Source of the DNA: Ananas comosus
Taxonomy: Eukaryota; Streptophyta; Magnoliopsida; Poales; Bromeliaceae
Reading direction: 5' to 3'
Assembly: GCF_001540865.1 (NCBI RefSeq)
Contig: NC_033622.1
Span: 17,124,089-17,188,088, forward strand
DNA length: 64,000 nt
The position numbers and the translations under genes are program-made. The notes beneath the pieces were generated by a model that had not been told where the DNA came from, did no database searches, and saw only the letters and a program-made list of their open reading frames with translations. Each line of letters opens with the position of its first letter. Position 1 is the first letter of the stretch. This document shows positions 1 through 14,300 of this stretch, one piece after another.

Positions 1-502
1 ACTTACTCCTTCCATTGTAATGTAGTCATTCAATAAATAAGCATGCTGTTCAGAAAATCAGTAGATACTCCATATTATCACTGGCCTTGCTATTCAACCT
101 CCTCCATTTTGTATGCCCACCCAGGTAGGTAGTTTTTGTTTTTCTTATCGAGCCTCTGGTTGTAATTTACTACCATGGTCGTCAGTATTTTTTAATTTTA
201 TTTTATTGTTCTTTCTGGATGCGTATATAGCTAGGAGTATTAGACACTCCTAATTTCTTTTAAATGAACATAGTGCTGAAATCTTACCGAGGAAAATATT
301 TTGTTGCTAGGCCACTTTGCCTTTCTAATCTGGAACCTATTGCTTGTGCACCGAACACAATCAATTCTGCTGGAATAAGGAACAGCAAAATGCTATATTA
401 TACACTTGATGTTACTTACCTAGTTGTTGCCTCCGCCAGTAGCTTGATGCTTATGATTCGCTTGTTCTCTTCTTCTTTTTTTCCCCCTTTCTTTTTTTGC
501 AG
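1..502 (+). other. Probable intron and upstream part of the first gene
   Basis: This stretch precedes a clear acceptor (pyrimidine-rich run then AG at 501-502). It is AT-rich and stop-rich. A possible donor (CAG followed by GTAGGT) near 124-130 could end an earlier exon, but I could not confirm a reading frame through it. Confidence 0.4.
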
Positions 503-631
503 GTGAAAAGCATTGTGAAGCCTGGGTGTTCACAGGATGTTCTGAAAGCAGCATTGAGTGCAATGGCTTCTGTGACGGATATGTTAAACATTATGTCTTC
601 TCCATCCTTCGGAGCCGAATCACGCATATGA
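503..631 (+). CDS. Terminal exon of an unidentified protein (partial gene)
   Basis: After a strong polypyrimidine tract and AG at 501-502, an open frame runs 42 codons to TGA at 629-631. It begins [12 protein letters not shown] and ends SFGAESRI. The middle ([22 protein letters not shown]) looks like an alpha-helix with regular hydrophobic spacing. The base composition is more balanced than the surrounding introns, as expected for an exon. The rest of the gene lies outside the window, so I cannot name the family. DNA after the stop, to about 1250, looks like 3' UTR and flank: it carries T-rich tracts and no further open frame of note. Confidence 0.5.
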   Translation: MKSIVKPGCSQDVLKAALSAMASVTDMLNIMSSPSFGAESRI

Positions 632-1249
632 GATTGGTAGTTGGTCATGCTGAAGCGGGAGTCAATTTGAATCAGCCCCTCTTTCCATTTGCTTGCTCGC
701 TGCTTTGGCAACGAATAAGAAACATTGACACTGGTTTACTCTTTTATTTATCCGTCCACCTGTGTTGGAGGATCATCCATTTTTGTGACTTGAAGAGTTC
801 ATTACCTGTATTCTGAAGTTGAATAATGACTTGGTAGGCCCACAAGGAGATAAGGGCAAGGAGGGGTAGAACTTGCCTCCGAGAACGAATAATTCTTCCT
901 GTTTGTGAGATGCTACGGACGTCTTCTATTCTATTTGTGCAACTAATTATTTGACTTTACTTTTTTTTTTTGTAGTTTTTAGCCTATGCTGCAGGTTGTA
1001 GATTTTTAAGTTTGTTTAGTAATGATTGAAGGATGTTTTGAGTTGCCAATTTACCACCCTTCGACCTTCGTAGCGTACCTGGGACGGAGCCGGGGAGCTG
1101 CTGCTATTTTCGATTATTCAGTACCTACTACCTAGGCGAGCAGGTTGTTACTGTCCATGTGTTCAGATTATTTGTTGGTGTCTCCCTCGTGAAACTTAGG
1201 AACCAGTCTGGTAGTAAAGACTTTCCTCTGAATCACCACTGTGGTATGA

Positions 1250-2772
1250 TCTTCTCTCCATTAAGGCCGTGCCTTGGGAGGAACGTTTACTTTTATACAG
1301 TTTTTGATTTCTAGTTCGGGCCAAAAAAAAATTAAAAAATTAAAAAAACTAACGTAATCTGAATCTGTCGGTTTTTGTTTTATATCTATAATTAAATTAT
1401 TATTATATATATTAAGTATTGAGTAAATCCATTTCGGCGGCATTTGGGTTCAGATTAATTTTTTTAGTCCGAGTTACGTATTAACATTTTTAAGAGGTAT
1501 GTAGTAGCTAGAAAAAAAAGTAAAAAAATGTGAAAGTTACATTGGTTACATTGGTGATGTGGTGCTTTCAATTTATCAATTATAAGGGCCATTCAATTCA
1601 ATTCATCATGATTTTAAAAAATAATTTATTATTTTAAAAATAATATAATTGATTAAATATAAATGATAATTGATTAAATATAAATGATGTAATGTGATTG
1701 CTATCTAGTAGACTTTGTTTATAGTTAGAGCTTAGAAAATATACAATGTGATTTTTTTTTTTTTTTATTTGATCTATAAACAGTTTATGTGATATAATAT
1801 TTTTTGAGACCATAAATTTTTGAATTGGGGTCGTCGGCTGGACAAAAATTTTATAGGCATAATCTCAAAATTAATTAGTTTAGGGACTATGCGGATCGGT
1901 TCCACGTGACCGATCCGACGAATGCCTTTCTCAAATTTCTTTTTATCTCTCTCTAATAAAAATTTTGTCCTTGTCAGCTTGAGGTGCGAGCGACAATTAA
2001 TTTCTCCACTGCAGCACTTATTGGTTTGCTTCCTGACAAGTAGCAGTCCACGTGACAGCAGGCCGTGCGCCAAGACCTTGGTGCGTGGAGGTGAGCTGGT
2101 TGGATCGAGGCGGAAAAGCCGGTGGGAGGAGCGTGACGCTGACGAGTTGGACTTGCTTCATTACGGAGACGACACCCCAAGCCCTCTCCTCCTCCTCCTC
2201 CATTCATCAAATCACCGAATTGACGAGAGGTCTCTCTGCTATCGCTGTACAATTAATTTAAAAAAAAGCATTGCATTAGTTCGAGAATTTAATAATAATA
2301 ATAGTATAAATACAATATAAGGAAATCAAATGATACTTTATTTATTTATTTTAAATACGAGCTTTGCCAAGTATTTCTCGGGCCCACCTTGGGCCAACAT
2401 TTTCTTTCTTTTCCACCGTTTTGTGGTCCCCGCAACCGTGATATGCCGCGCCTGTGGGGCCCACGAGACTCTGGGCCCATGTCGGATGCACGTCTCCCTC
2501 CAAAGTCCTAGTGATAGTAACTACGATGGATCGGATCCTACCACCGACCTGTTGCAATCTCCACCGTCCGATATCGGGCGTTCCCGATCAGACTTCTGGA
2601 CTCTCCTGGATGGCGGGTTCCAGCATCCAACCGACGTCGGCTCGTGCCACGTGCAACAGGATCCGGCGATACATTCCACACAAGGGGCGAATGGGATATC
2701 CCTCCCTCCCTCCCTCCCTAGTTCTACTGTTCTAGTTCTCTCCGTCTATTTAATATTTTTTTTTTTTTTCCC
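1250..2772. other. Intergenic region upstream of DGAT2
   Basis: AT-rich between 1300 and 1900, with short direct repeats such as the doubled GATTAAATATAAATGAT motif near 1650-1690. It becomes GC-richer after 2040. CACGTG-type E-box sequences occur near 1902, 2049 and 2648. The last 100 bases are CT-rich (CCCTCCCTCCCT), typical of a plant core promoter or leader. The overlapping small open frames here look non-coding. Confidence 0.5.
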
Positions 2773-2828
2773 CTACTCTCTACGTCTTTCTCTCCGTGTC
2801 CTACTCTCTACGTCTTTCTCTCCGTGTG
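2773..2828 (+). repeat. 28-bp tandem duplication in the DGAT2 leader
   Basis: The 28-base unit starting CTACTCTCTACGTC occurs twice in tandem (2773-2800 and 2801-2828), about 150 bases before the DGAT2 start codon. Only the final base seems to differ, so the duplication is recent. Confidence 0.8.
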
Positions 2829-2979
2829 TTTGCTTGTGAAAAGGCGCAGAGGCGCAAAAAGTCTGCTCTTCCTTTTTTCTTTTTTTCTTTTTTTTTAAGG
2901 AAAAAAAGAAATCTGCGGTATCTGCTCCCGTCGTCGATCGATCATCATCGAGTCCCTTGTAGAAGAAGGCCAGCAGGCA

Positions 2980-3340
2980 ATGGACGAGGACGAGGCCAGC
3001 GTCAGCAGAGACATGGGGCCCGGCGCTGAAGCTGAGGGGGAAGCGGCGGTGTTCCGGGGGACGGAATACTCGGTGGTGCGCACCACCGTCGCCCTGGCGC
3101 TGTGGCTCGGCGGCGATGCTCGACTACTACTCGCGGCTGCGGGACCACTTCGACGAGCTCGACGACTCCGACTCGCTCCTCCTCCTCCCCGCCCGCCTCG
3201 CCGCCGCGTCCGTACCCTTCCTTCCCCACCTCTCCCTTCTTTTTCTTTCTTTTTTTCTAAAAAAAAAAAAGAAAAGAAAAAACATTTGGCCTCTCGATCT
3301 TTTGCGCGGAAGGAAGTAGTAATCCTGTTTGCTTCCTCTC

Positions 3341-3374
<34 letters not shown>

Positions 3375-6178
3375 CGCGATGCACAATTGCACAGGGTGTT
3401 CGCGTTGCTCATCTTCTTTATGGTGATTCCTCTCAACGACAAGAACAAACTGGGGCGTAAGCTATCCAGGTGCCACTCAACTCACATAATCCCACTTCCC
3501 GCTCTTTTCTTTTCTCTTCTTTTTCCTTTTTCTTCAACTTAACTTTTATTTTTATTTTTTATTTTTTATTTTTTCAGATTTGAAGAGTATTTTGACTTTT
3601 GAGTGAGTTTTCTACTTTTCTTTGATTTTGGTTAAATATAGGTTCATATGCAAATATGCCTGTGGGTATTTCCCGATCACCCTTCATGTGGAGGACGTGA
3701 AAGCTTTTGATCCGGACCAGGCTTATGGTGAGCTCCTACTTAATTACTCGGTGCTTTGATCTTCTCGTGCTGTTTATGATATCACGAGTACTCGTAGAAT
3801 GTGAAAACCTGTTGTGAGAAGGGCACATCATATCATATCATATTTGTTTATTTAGTTGTTAAAGAGGGGAATATTCCTCCTTTTGCAGTGATTGCTTACG
3901 AGCCGCACTCTGTGTTGCCCATCGGCGTGGTCGCGCTTGCCGACCTCACCGGCTTCATGCCTCTGCCTAAGATCAAAGTTCTTGCAAGCAGTGCTGTAAG
4001 GTTCCTGATAATGATCTTCAGCTTAATTCTAGCGAATTTGGACTCAGTTAAATTCGAGTATCATATAGAGTCTAGTAGTGTGCTACTTACTGTATATCAA
4101 ATGGGCATGCCAACTTCAAAAGAAGAAGAAGAAGAAGGCGTTGATTTTACCATCTAACCTTATAGCATTTCTAGTTTAACAACTTCACTGCCATAACATA
4201 ACATTATTTCTAAATTTTTAAGGAAATGCCCTATAATTTACCTACCAGAAATTTCCATTACTTAATGGAACAGTATATAACTTCTCCAATGGTAATTTAA
4301 GTTCTAAATAAATCGGTGAAATCTTCTTAAATTAAAATTACAGTTGTTGGGGTTTGATCTTTGCTGTTTGATTCCATCTTTCTTTTTTTCCCTTTCTTCT
4401 TACTAAATTATTCCTTATGAACTGCCGCTCCTAGGTCTTCTACACTCCGTTCTTGAGGCAGATTTGGACATGGCTAGGGTTGGTTCCTGCGTCGAGGAGG
4501 AACTTTTACTCCTACCTGGAAGCAGGTTATAGCTGCATTGTAGTGCCAGGTGGCGTGCGGGAAATGCTTCACATGGATCATGATTCAGAGGTTAGCTATA
4601 GCATCTTAGGCACGAATTATAACTGCTTTATTTCTTCGAGTTTTTTTTTTTAGTTGATTTACACACATCGTGATGCTGCAATAGCCTGGATGGTAGACCT
4701 GTTGTCTTCTCTGCATTGAATGAAATAAATCGAGAGTTATTGTGTGATGCTAGAGTTATATGTACTGCATATGTGAACAAGCAGTAATCAGTCAAGTCTA
4801 AAATTATTTTTTTCACGTCCCTTAATTTGATGTCTAGCAGCTCTATATTAGCACTGCTTCCCCTGCAAGTCTATCAGGTTCAGTTTTTTCCAGAAACTGA
4901 TAATCGCCTCCAATAACATGCTGCGTATCCTGCAAACAAAGCAACATGATATTCTATTTATTCTATTTTCGACCAATAACTAGTCGGACCGATCTCTGGT
5001 AGGATTGACCCATCATCCTTTTATGAGAAGCTGAAGATTCTCTATCTTGCTGCTTGCTTGCTTGCTTTGTGTACTTGATGTGCGCTAGCATCATTTAGAC
5101 CGCTGAACATAGCATATATATAAAGGATAAAGAATTTGAGCAGAATTTAAGCAGGCATTCTTTGCCTCTTCCGTCTGGCATCAAAGTTAAATGAGAAAAA
5201 AAATGCTTTCCGCCCACCTAACTTTCAACAGATGGAGCGTGCTCCTCCAAACCAAATGAATGTTACGCATAAATTGTAAATTTGTTACGAGGTTTTAATA
5301 AATGAATTTGGTTGTTATTTAACGGTCCCAGATGTGCACAATGTAGTAGTCTGCTTACGAGTCAAATTTCTTTTATGTAATAGGTTGCTTTCCTTAAGGA
5401 ACGGAAAGGGTTCGTGCGAATAGCAATGGAGCTGGGCTGCCCTTTAGTTCCTGTTTTCTGCTTTGGCCAGGTACTACTTATAGCATGCTTTTCAATACAG
5501 AAGTGAAGATTTATAGATTTGGAAGCGTCCACTTCTACAGGAAACACTCGTTAATCCCTACAAACGTGTGTCCTTGTTTCTTCGTTTGATTGTTGGGCAG
5601 AGTTATGTTTACAAATGGTGGAAGCCCGGTGGGAAATTAATTGTTAGGATTGCTCGAGCGATCAAATTCACACCAATAATCTTCTGGGGAAGATTCGGGT
5701 ACCTCATAGATTCTCTATCTGAACCCTCATTTATTGGCATGCAATAGAGCTGCTTAAATTGCTCTGCAGCTCTTGTATATGTTTCTTCCTTGATCGAGTA
5801 ATTAATGCAAGTCTTATGTTCTGTAATCATTTTGTGTTTTTCTAATGTAGGACCCCTATACCTTTTCGTCGACCGATGCATGTAGTGGTGGGAAGACCCA
5901 TAAAGCTCAAGAAAAACCCTCGGCCGTCAATTGATGAGGTAAAATTGTTAATTAGAATCTACTTCTTTTGAGGGAAATAATAGGTGTGAAAAAGCTCCTG
6001 TGATATGGAAAATACTACCGACGTCCCTTTAATTTGTCTTGTATATATTATTCTTTCTTTTTCCTCGCTTGAGCAGATAAATGAAGCCCATGCACAGTTC
6101 ATCGTGGCTTTGGAACAACTCTTTGAGAAATACAAAGAAAGGGCTGATTATGCTGATCTCCATCTAAGGATTCAATGA
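2980..6178 (+). CDS. DGAT2: Acyl-CoA:diacylglycerol acyltransferase 2, exon 1 frame disrupted
   Basis: DGAT2 transfers an acyl group from acyl-CoA to diacylglycerol in the ER membrane, the last step of triacylglycerol synthesis. Exons by eye: 2980-3207, 3395-3469, 3642-3727, 3889-3995, 4435-4590, 5384-5470, 5601-5698, 5851-5938, 6077-6178. Family marks are the N-terminal [21 protein letters not shown], the EPHSVLP active-site block, [49 protein letters not shown] and the C-terminal [18 protein letters not shown]. All introns are GT-AG. The oddity is exon 1: the N-terminus reads in one frame and the segment from [10 protein letters not shown] onward in another, so the exon sum is one base over a multiple of three. 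The expected hydrophobic segment after WLGG is replaced by acidic [10 protein letters not shown]. Either the assembly has an error or the allele is damaged. The identity is secure from exons 2-9. Confidence 0.93.
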
Positions 6179-6936
6179 CTTGTGCCCCGCATTTGCCAAA
6201 TAAGCCAGCTTGAGAAATGAAATATCTCTAGCAGGCACCCGTTAATATTCATACGCCTTCACCAAAATCGCCCCCCGCAGGGTTCTGCTATATGATCTAC
6301 TATTATATATAGTCAACTGCGTGATAATGGAATTGTTATATTCATCTTGTTTGTAGGGTCGAGTATAGTTGCACATCTGTAACATAATTATTTCAAACCT
6401 TTGATGTTTTCACTAATTCGTTGTCTGCTGTATATCGTCGGGACGAGTGCGTGTTAAGTTAACTTGATGCAAGTCTGTCGCATGTTGACCAATTATATTT
6501 ACTGACCCTTGAGCTGACACATTGTAGTAGTGATCCAGTATGTTAGTTTGGTTGAGTTCAGTTGAGGCAAAGAACGGGCTTACTTACCACAGGCAGGGAA
6601 AGAAAATAAATAACTAAATAATCACCTGTCGCTTGAATTCATTGCTCCGGTACGGGTGGTGCTGGATCAGATCCATTTCTCCAAGAACACAAGCATTTAT
6701 AAAAATAATAATAATAAAAAGAAGATGATGATGAAATAACTTATTCACAAGAGAAACTACATCACTACAATTTTAAGATGAGCCAGTGGGGGCGCAGTAG
6801 CTGATTAAGCACGACATACACGTAGGTTCTATGATGACGATGAAAAGTGTATCAGAGTTTCCTAGAATTCTACTCAAAATTTCACTTGTGAAGATGCACA
6901 ATCAATCACGTGAATGCGGGCAATCTTCTCAAAAGT

Positions 6937-6985
<49 letters not shown>

Positions 6986-8317
6986 CACTAGGTAGTCAAA
7001 AGTTGCGAGGCCGAATGACACACACAGAAATTGCGAGCAGTCAAAATACACATGCAGAGTGGACTCAAATCTACTTTGGACGCTTCCGACTTTATTAACC
7101 AAGTGATGAATCCCCACAGCTAGACACTGTATCGACGCAACGAATGCTACAACTAGAATGGAAATGGAAACACCCGTCGATCCAGGAACCATGACCGAAT
7201 GGACTTGTGACTCCATACAACATGGTTCATGCTTCATGCAATTTGATACAATTATTTGAATTCTCTATAGTTAATCTTCTTCTTATGCTTCCTGCGGTGT
7301 TGTCGGACTCCATTCCGACACCCCATCACCCTATTATACAATCGGATGCAACTATCGGCATCCTTCACACAATGAATGCTCCACCGGTAATTAAGAAATT
7401 ACTCAGTAGGGCAGAAAATGTACAGACACAGCAGCACCGACAAAGAGCCAATACTGAGCTCTCTGTCCTTTTCTCTCTTACCTCCATCCCTCGGAGCAAC
7501 CCGACTCGATGACCTTGTGGCATTTCTGGCGACCATGATTACAGACAACCTGCATATATGTAACCACTCTGTTATCCCCCCAACAAGCATATTCGAATAA
7601 AATTGCAATAAAGACATCGGGTAGGGTTACAAAGTTTTTTTTTATTATTCACCCTATACATCATATCATTGGATAGGAACAAGAAATTACAAGTATCATT
7701 TTATGATATACTATTATTAAATACAGAAAAATATGGGAAAACATTGATACATATTTATTTTTTATACCACCCTATTTAATAAAAATATGGGAAAATATAT
7801 ATATAATTTAAATCAAAATATAGAAGCAAATCGAGCTAAAACTTTACCTGTAGAACAAGCGAGAACCATGGTCAACTAAACAATTCTGAACTAACAATTA
7901 CTGTTGGTCAAGATTGTATTGCATCGGATTCATATGTTAAATAATCAAAAGAACAACAAACCAAACACAGGACTACTATGAATCCAATAATATCACGTTT
8001 GATTTTAGTTAAAGATGTTACTTGAGTGCAGGTTCCTGTCAAAGTGTATGTTTCAAAAACTAAGAAAATCTGAAAACCCCGTGTATGTGAAATTCAATAT
8101 ACCTATGAAACTAACCTCTAGAATGCAATGATTATAGCTTGCAAGGCAAGAATGCATGCCGCTGACTTGCAGCAACAGCTTTTCTTAGTCCTGCTGCAAC
8201 CTAGATGCCTGTAAGATGATAGAAGATGCACATGTCAGTTTAGACCTTATACCCATGTAGATAACTGGTAGTATGACAAATAATATACCTTGAAGTAATG
8301 TTATCCAGATTTTCATT
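6179..8317. other. Intergenic region between DGAT2 and the convergent RRM gene
   Basis: Holds the 3' flanks of two convergent genes. 6940-6983 is a (TA)n microsatellite. 7620-7830 is very AT-rich. The 3' UTR of the minus-strand RRM gene probably covers part of 8180-8317 and may contain a spliced segment. No protein-like open frame stands out. Confidence 0.5.
6940..6983. repeat. (TA)n microsatellite
   Basis: About 22 uninterrupted TA units. Confidence 0.95.
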
Positions 8318-11300
8318 TCAACCTGCTGTTTGTTCTGAACCACTGCCTTGTGTAATCTGAGGTGAGTGAGCAGGGACAAGGAAACGTGGCTGGGCTGGAA
8401 CTGGTGTGAGTGGTGTTGCCACACCTGCAAGACCCAACATTAAAATAAAAGCTATGTAACAAAGGGCAGTTGTTAAAAAACACCCGCAAAGCTACCACAG
8501 ATGGACATGCTATAAAAACACTATAAATCTTATCCAACCATTTTAGCTCGACAAGTGTACGCGCTGCCATATCATCTCATGCATGCACGTATGTATGATC
8601 CCACTCCATGATCCCCATACTAGTCCTTAACAATTAGCAACTCCAATTTGCTCCCTCAAAGAGTCTCCATTTAGAGTTTGATCCTCCCTCAAATTGCCAG
8701 TACTGAAAAACAAAAACTCAACCATCCCTATTTGTGCTACCTTTGTGACCTATCATATGTCCATTAATTCTAATTTAGGTATGTATCAACTAAACTAAAA
8801 AGGGGAAAAATAGACTGTTACTATGTGAATGTTGACATTCTGCAATATACATGGAGACTATAAACAAGCTCACAGAAGAAGGCTCGCAAAGAGAAACCAG
8901 CACCATTCATTATGAAATTTTTCCATATGCTATGCATCCTTCTATCTCTCTTGTTTTGATATGCACTGCCGATATGCACTACCAAGAACAGCTAATGGAG
9001 CAGCACAAGGGATTTTACCTATTGGAAAGGGTGACTGAACTGCAGGCCCAGGGGCAGAAGTTAATCCATTGACATTTGGCCCACTCAATTGAACAAAAGG
9101 TTGACCATGCGGTGAGTAACCGTGAACTGTCGTGTAACCATGCCCGAGAACTGGCTGGCCAAACTGTCCATATGGGTAAACAGCTGGATTTACAGCACCT
9201 GGGACACCATATAGTTGGAAGTATTGCTGCGCCATATATGGAGTGTATTGTGGATAAACGTATTCCGGGCCATATGTGTAACTGCCAAAAAAGAAAGGCA
9301 GTAAATCCTTCAAATCAAATGCGCTGGGCATGTTAAATAAATACAGGCATATTAGTGCTAACAACAGTTTTGTCTAGAAATGAAACAGAGAGCAAAGCAT
9401 AAAATTTGTTATAATACATACATATCAGACTAAACATTAACTGAAAGTGCCCTCCACCACATTCAGAGGGTTAGCTTGTCAAGTTCATTATAAAAATTCC
9501 CTATAAGAATATCTCCTCTGCCACCAAACTGATTTTCAGAGCGTACCACTATTTCAAGGTCATTGTATGGTTATACCATCTTTGTAAGCATAAATATAGT
9601 GGACAAAAATAAACCAGGTTATATGTATGCATATACATGCCTCTATGGTGATAAATGGTTGTGTGTGTGTGTGGGGGGGGGGGGGNTGTGAAACTTCTGG
9701 GAGAACTAACAAAAAGGTACCATGTTGCACATCTGTATAAAATCAACACCGGATATTTGATGAGCAAAATCCTTATCGAACTACTGCCTGCATAGACGCA
9801 TTTGAAAAGTACATCCAAATGAATGACTTGTGTGTCTATCGTCATTGATAATATCAAATATTTCATAACGTCCAAAGTTGGCTTCACAACAAACGTCTCA
9901 GCATCAATTATGTATTGCCTTTTCACTCTTACCACTTTCTGAATATATATACATTTAGTCTGCATGGTTGGATTGTGGTCCCAAAATCATTATGAAAATC
10001 AACAACTGCTTACATAAGCTAGAAGCCAATATCTTTTGTCATGACCTATAAACTCTAAAATCCCTGGAGGCGAAAAATCATAAACCTAGGAGATCCTCAT
10101 TCATGACTTTTCAAATAATAATAAATCAAGAAAATCTCTATTTCAAAAAATTGTATATTACATTTGAGCTGCTCTAATACTAAACTAAGGAAAGCTTACA
10201 CGCTCACTAAAAATTTACTTCAAATCTTTACCACCTGATGCAGTTCAAAGCTAGATTCTTGTATGATAATGCCCCTATTTGATACAATTAGATATAAGAA
10301 TGTAGCCCAAATGTAGCATTAACTATATGAAGAGAGATCAAAGCAACAAAGGATCGTGCAGCGAAATAAAACAGAGATATCACATCACCAACAGTGCAAC
10401 ATATAATCATTCCTTATTCTTCCACCAAACAAATTTGTATCTAATTATCAGTTAAAAAATAAGTATCAAAACTTCCCAATAATCATTCTTTCAAATGCCA
10501 CAACAAAAGAAAGGAGATAAGCTTCTGTACATCTCAACATAAAGCATCGAAAGATAAAAGGTGTTAAACTAATCTAGTGCAGAAGGGTTAACGGTACAAA
10601 TCCATTAAAATCTTCAGTTTGGTGGACAGAATTGGGAGAAGGTTACCGCGTTCACCCAGAGAAATGAAGGCAAATTCGTGCTTTCATTCGGAGCACATTA
10701 ATGCAGCAGTATTTTGCTGTCCTACACAGAAGTAGCAACAAAGGTGATGAAATTGGCAGAAATGGAGGGCAGCAGTTGGATGCAAAATATGAAACATAAA
10801 TGGAACAATAAAAAAGGCTATAGAAGGAGATGAAGAAAGGGATGATTAAACAGCAGAGACGGACAATAGTTTGTCAGCCGAGAGAGGAAGAAGGAGATCT
10901 GTCCAGTAGCTATTGAAGGAAGAAATAAGACTATGCATGGAAACGAGAATTTCTTCAAATATCAGGATTCTAGTGAATAATCAGATCATATGGCCAGCTC
11001 AATCCTGTTTAAGAGCAAGGCACCTCATCTCAGTGGGGCACTCGGACCAAGCACAATAGGCTGGCACAACTTCCGTTCAGCTTGGTTACCAACGATGACC
11101 AAAATTGTAAGTAAGGTGCCTACCTGAGACATGTCAAGGCTAATTGGGCTTGCTGAGCTTTCGTTTAGCCTAAACTGGCTGTATTGCTTAAAAATGGTTT
11201 CTTAGGCTTTTTTAAGACTGCTAACCCCAAATAAGAAAATGAGAAAACAATAAAGCTAAGCAAGAGGAAAAGGTAACTACTTGATAACTACAGATTTTTT

Positions 11301-14300
11301 GATAGACTGGTTTAATTGGTTTGATAACTTTGTTTCTTTAACTTTTCATGACATCAAGGAAAATCATGAATCTTAAAAATAGTCCTAATCGGTGACAAAT
11401 TCTAATTGGCAAACTGCGTACTAAAATTGTAGCAGGAGGGGTGCTAATAGTACTTATTAGTCAGTTCTTCCACCTCAAAAATATTTATACAGTACCTAAA
11501 CTAGAAAAGCAGGTCACTTTCCTAAAATAAACTCTATTAAAATAATAATAATAATAAGATGTGGGTCCTGCAAAATCAGTTATTTCATTATAGTCGTTAC
11601 CGTTGTAATAAAATATTACCAGATTACACATTAAAAACAGCTTACCCATGTTGTGGGTATTGCAAAACTTGTTGGTAGCTGAATGGAACTTGTTGCCGAT
11701 GAGCGAAATCTCCAACATGAGGCCCCCTTTGAAAAGGCACAATGTAGGGACCAGCTGACCTTGGGCGTGCTACAAAAAGAAAACTTAATTAGAATGAAAG
11801 AAATGGTGTTCACGTAACAAAATCCACAAGGTATCAACTACATTGCTCATCAAAATGAGAAGCATATGTGAGCAATATATTTAGTTAGCAACTAGCATTA
11901 TGTATAGTTCAGATGAAAAGTACAGTGTCCAATATAGTACCCATGCTAAGGATTCAATAGATTGAAAGCATTTTTGGAAATTTTGAGTCTCTGAATTCAT
12001 GAACGTCAAAGCTGAAGGCCCAACAATGAAGACAGCTAGTATTATGGCTTTTTAGGATCAAGTTAACAGAAAAGTCAACTATTGTAATCTAATTCGAAAA
12101 ATTAGGTTAGGATAGATGTTGTATTAGGGTGGTCCCACTACTTCAAGTGCCTTTAACATAAGTCTATGCCTGTCTAATATCTGAATTTAGCTAGGTTAAA
12201 TAGTTAGGTTCAAATTTATGCCAAGATGATTGAGTCTCTGCTTGTGATCAAGTTAACCAAATTCCGTGCTAGATCAGGTTTAACCCAAAATCTTAATTGG
12301 GTTCACAACTGAGTCAGCAGGTGTCAACTTAACTAGCAAGTAAATGATGGTTACTGCCGACTATCAATTCCCTTGTTTCAGATTATGACTTGAAGACTAT
12401 CATTCTAGACACTGGTTTAGGAATTACTTGAAAGGAAGGTTTTAGGCAGCTGTATTTACCTCTTAAAGAGACCATGTTGATGAGATTAAAGAAAACTGAA
12501 GCTATTTTGTAAAACGATCTCAGTCATAGACCCTCTACAGGATTAGAATCCCAACTCCTAAGAAAGAAGAATGGATGCAAAGAGAAGGAAAAATAAGGGT
12601 AATCAAAGACCAAGTGAACTTCTCATGTTCATAAAAGAGTCCAAAATGAACAGAAAGTCATGAACTGCAGCATTTCACCAAGCCTTTGGTGTTTTCTACC
12701 GGAGGATTCTTTTTAATAAATAAAGTGCAACATTTTTTGCCATGATACATCCATCTACCTTCTCTCTCCTCCTCTACTTCCCTCTATAACCTCTCCAATT
12801 TCTTTCCTTTCTCATTGCATTCTCCTTTCTAGCACTGGAAAAGTATAATCATAGTCTTATTGCAGTTACCTGTTGTAATAGAAATTCTACAATCTTACCT
12901 TCCCTACCATAGGAAACTGCCATTGTTACCAATATTTATCTTCCCCATACCACAAAGAAAATGAAATGATTCCTGAAATAGAGAGTAAATCTCTGCAGGC
13001 CATTCTTATCATGCATTAATAAGTGGCTGCAGGGAGTCAATTTTTTGTGCAAGTTTCCGCATCTAATATGTAAAGTCCTTTGAATTCCAACTCTTCTTCG
13101 CGATGCTTGTAGCATCCTAACAAATTTGGTCAAAATAACAAATCAATAACCTAGCATTACACCCCAACAACAGGTGATAAGATCCGCATTGATTTCGATG
13201 GACGCACTTGATCCTTAAGACTGACTCTCATCGTAATACAGGAGATGAAATAAGAAAACAAATCACATAGACAGACACTGTTGTATAGTTTACAGTTTTT
13301 TTTCAAACCTCCATACAGCATAAAAAATTAAACTGCCAGAGGTAGTAATAGCAAAGAACTTATTTGAATGGTGACAATATTCATGCGAATATAGACTACA
13401 ATCTGAGGCAGACTAAGAACTTATATCTCTGATAGTTCATTAAGCACTGTATATGCAATCCAAAATGGAGAATGCAGTCAATCACCAAGAAAGCAAAGCT
13501 CGTGGAAGAGAATGCCAGTGCCTGAACATGGACAAGCTCTTTAAGAAAGTATAAGGCAAAAGTAAAAGATTACAGCAAGCAGATAGTTGATCGTGCTAGT
13601 CCCAAACTACAAGAAGGAAGGTAACACAAGGTAATAAATTTAGACACTAAGGCTCTCAAAGACTTAAAACTCTTGAGGGAGCTTACATTTATTTTTTCTA
13701 CTCAAAATGGAAAGAAAGAACTGTCTCTTATCTCAATTGTTTGAGGGCTTCTCTTTTCTCCCCCAACTTAGTGCTTTTTTGTTCATAACTTCTTGTTATT
13801 TTATCTGCAAATCATATGTCCTGACAAGTATTGATAACCTCTGTTCACAAGATGACTACTGATAGTAGAAATGCAACTTCCATCACGTAACCTTAGATAA
13901 CACCAGAATGTTAAGTAATAACTAAAATGTTCTATTTGAGACCTTTTTACAATATGTCAAGCACACAATACAGTTCAATGTCAACCACAAATTTCTTCAA
14001 TAAATAAACTAATATAAACTACGATATTTGTGATAATTGATAACATAGAACAGATAAATCTCATATGGAAATTATTAGCTCAAAGTTAGAAGGAACTAAT
14101 TCGGGCATTATGTAGGAGCAGATCAAATGATCAAGCAAAGGAAATGTTGCAACTTCACATAAAATTTTCAGCAAGTGCAAAAGCCGTAACCAGCTAATGT
14201 GAGAGAAGAGTACTGTAATGCAGAACGGGCCGCGGTCGACCCTGCGAAGCCAAATTACAATTTGCTCTCCTGCCGTCAATCATCGGGTTTCCATCTACAC

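Noticed and set aside
9549..9965. 138-codon minus-strand frame through the G run
   Set aside because: Lies in an intron of the RRM gene and crosses an unresolved base and a dinucleotide repeat.
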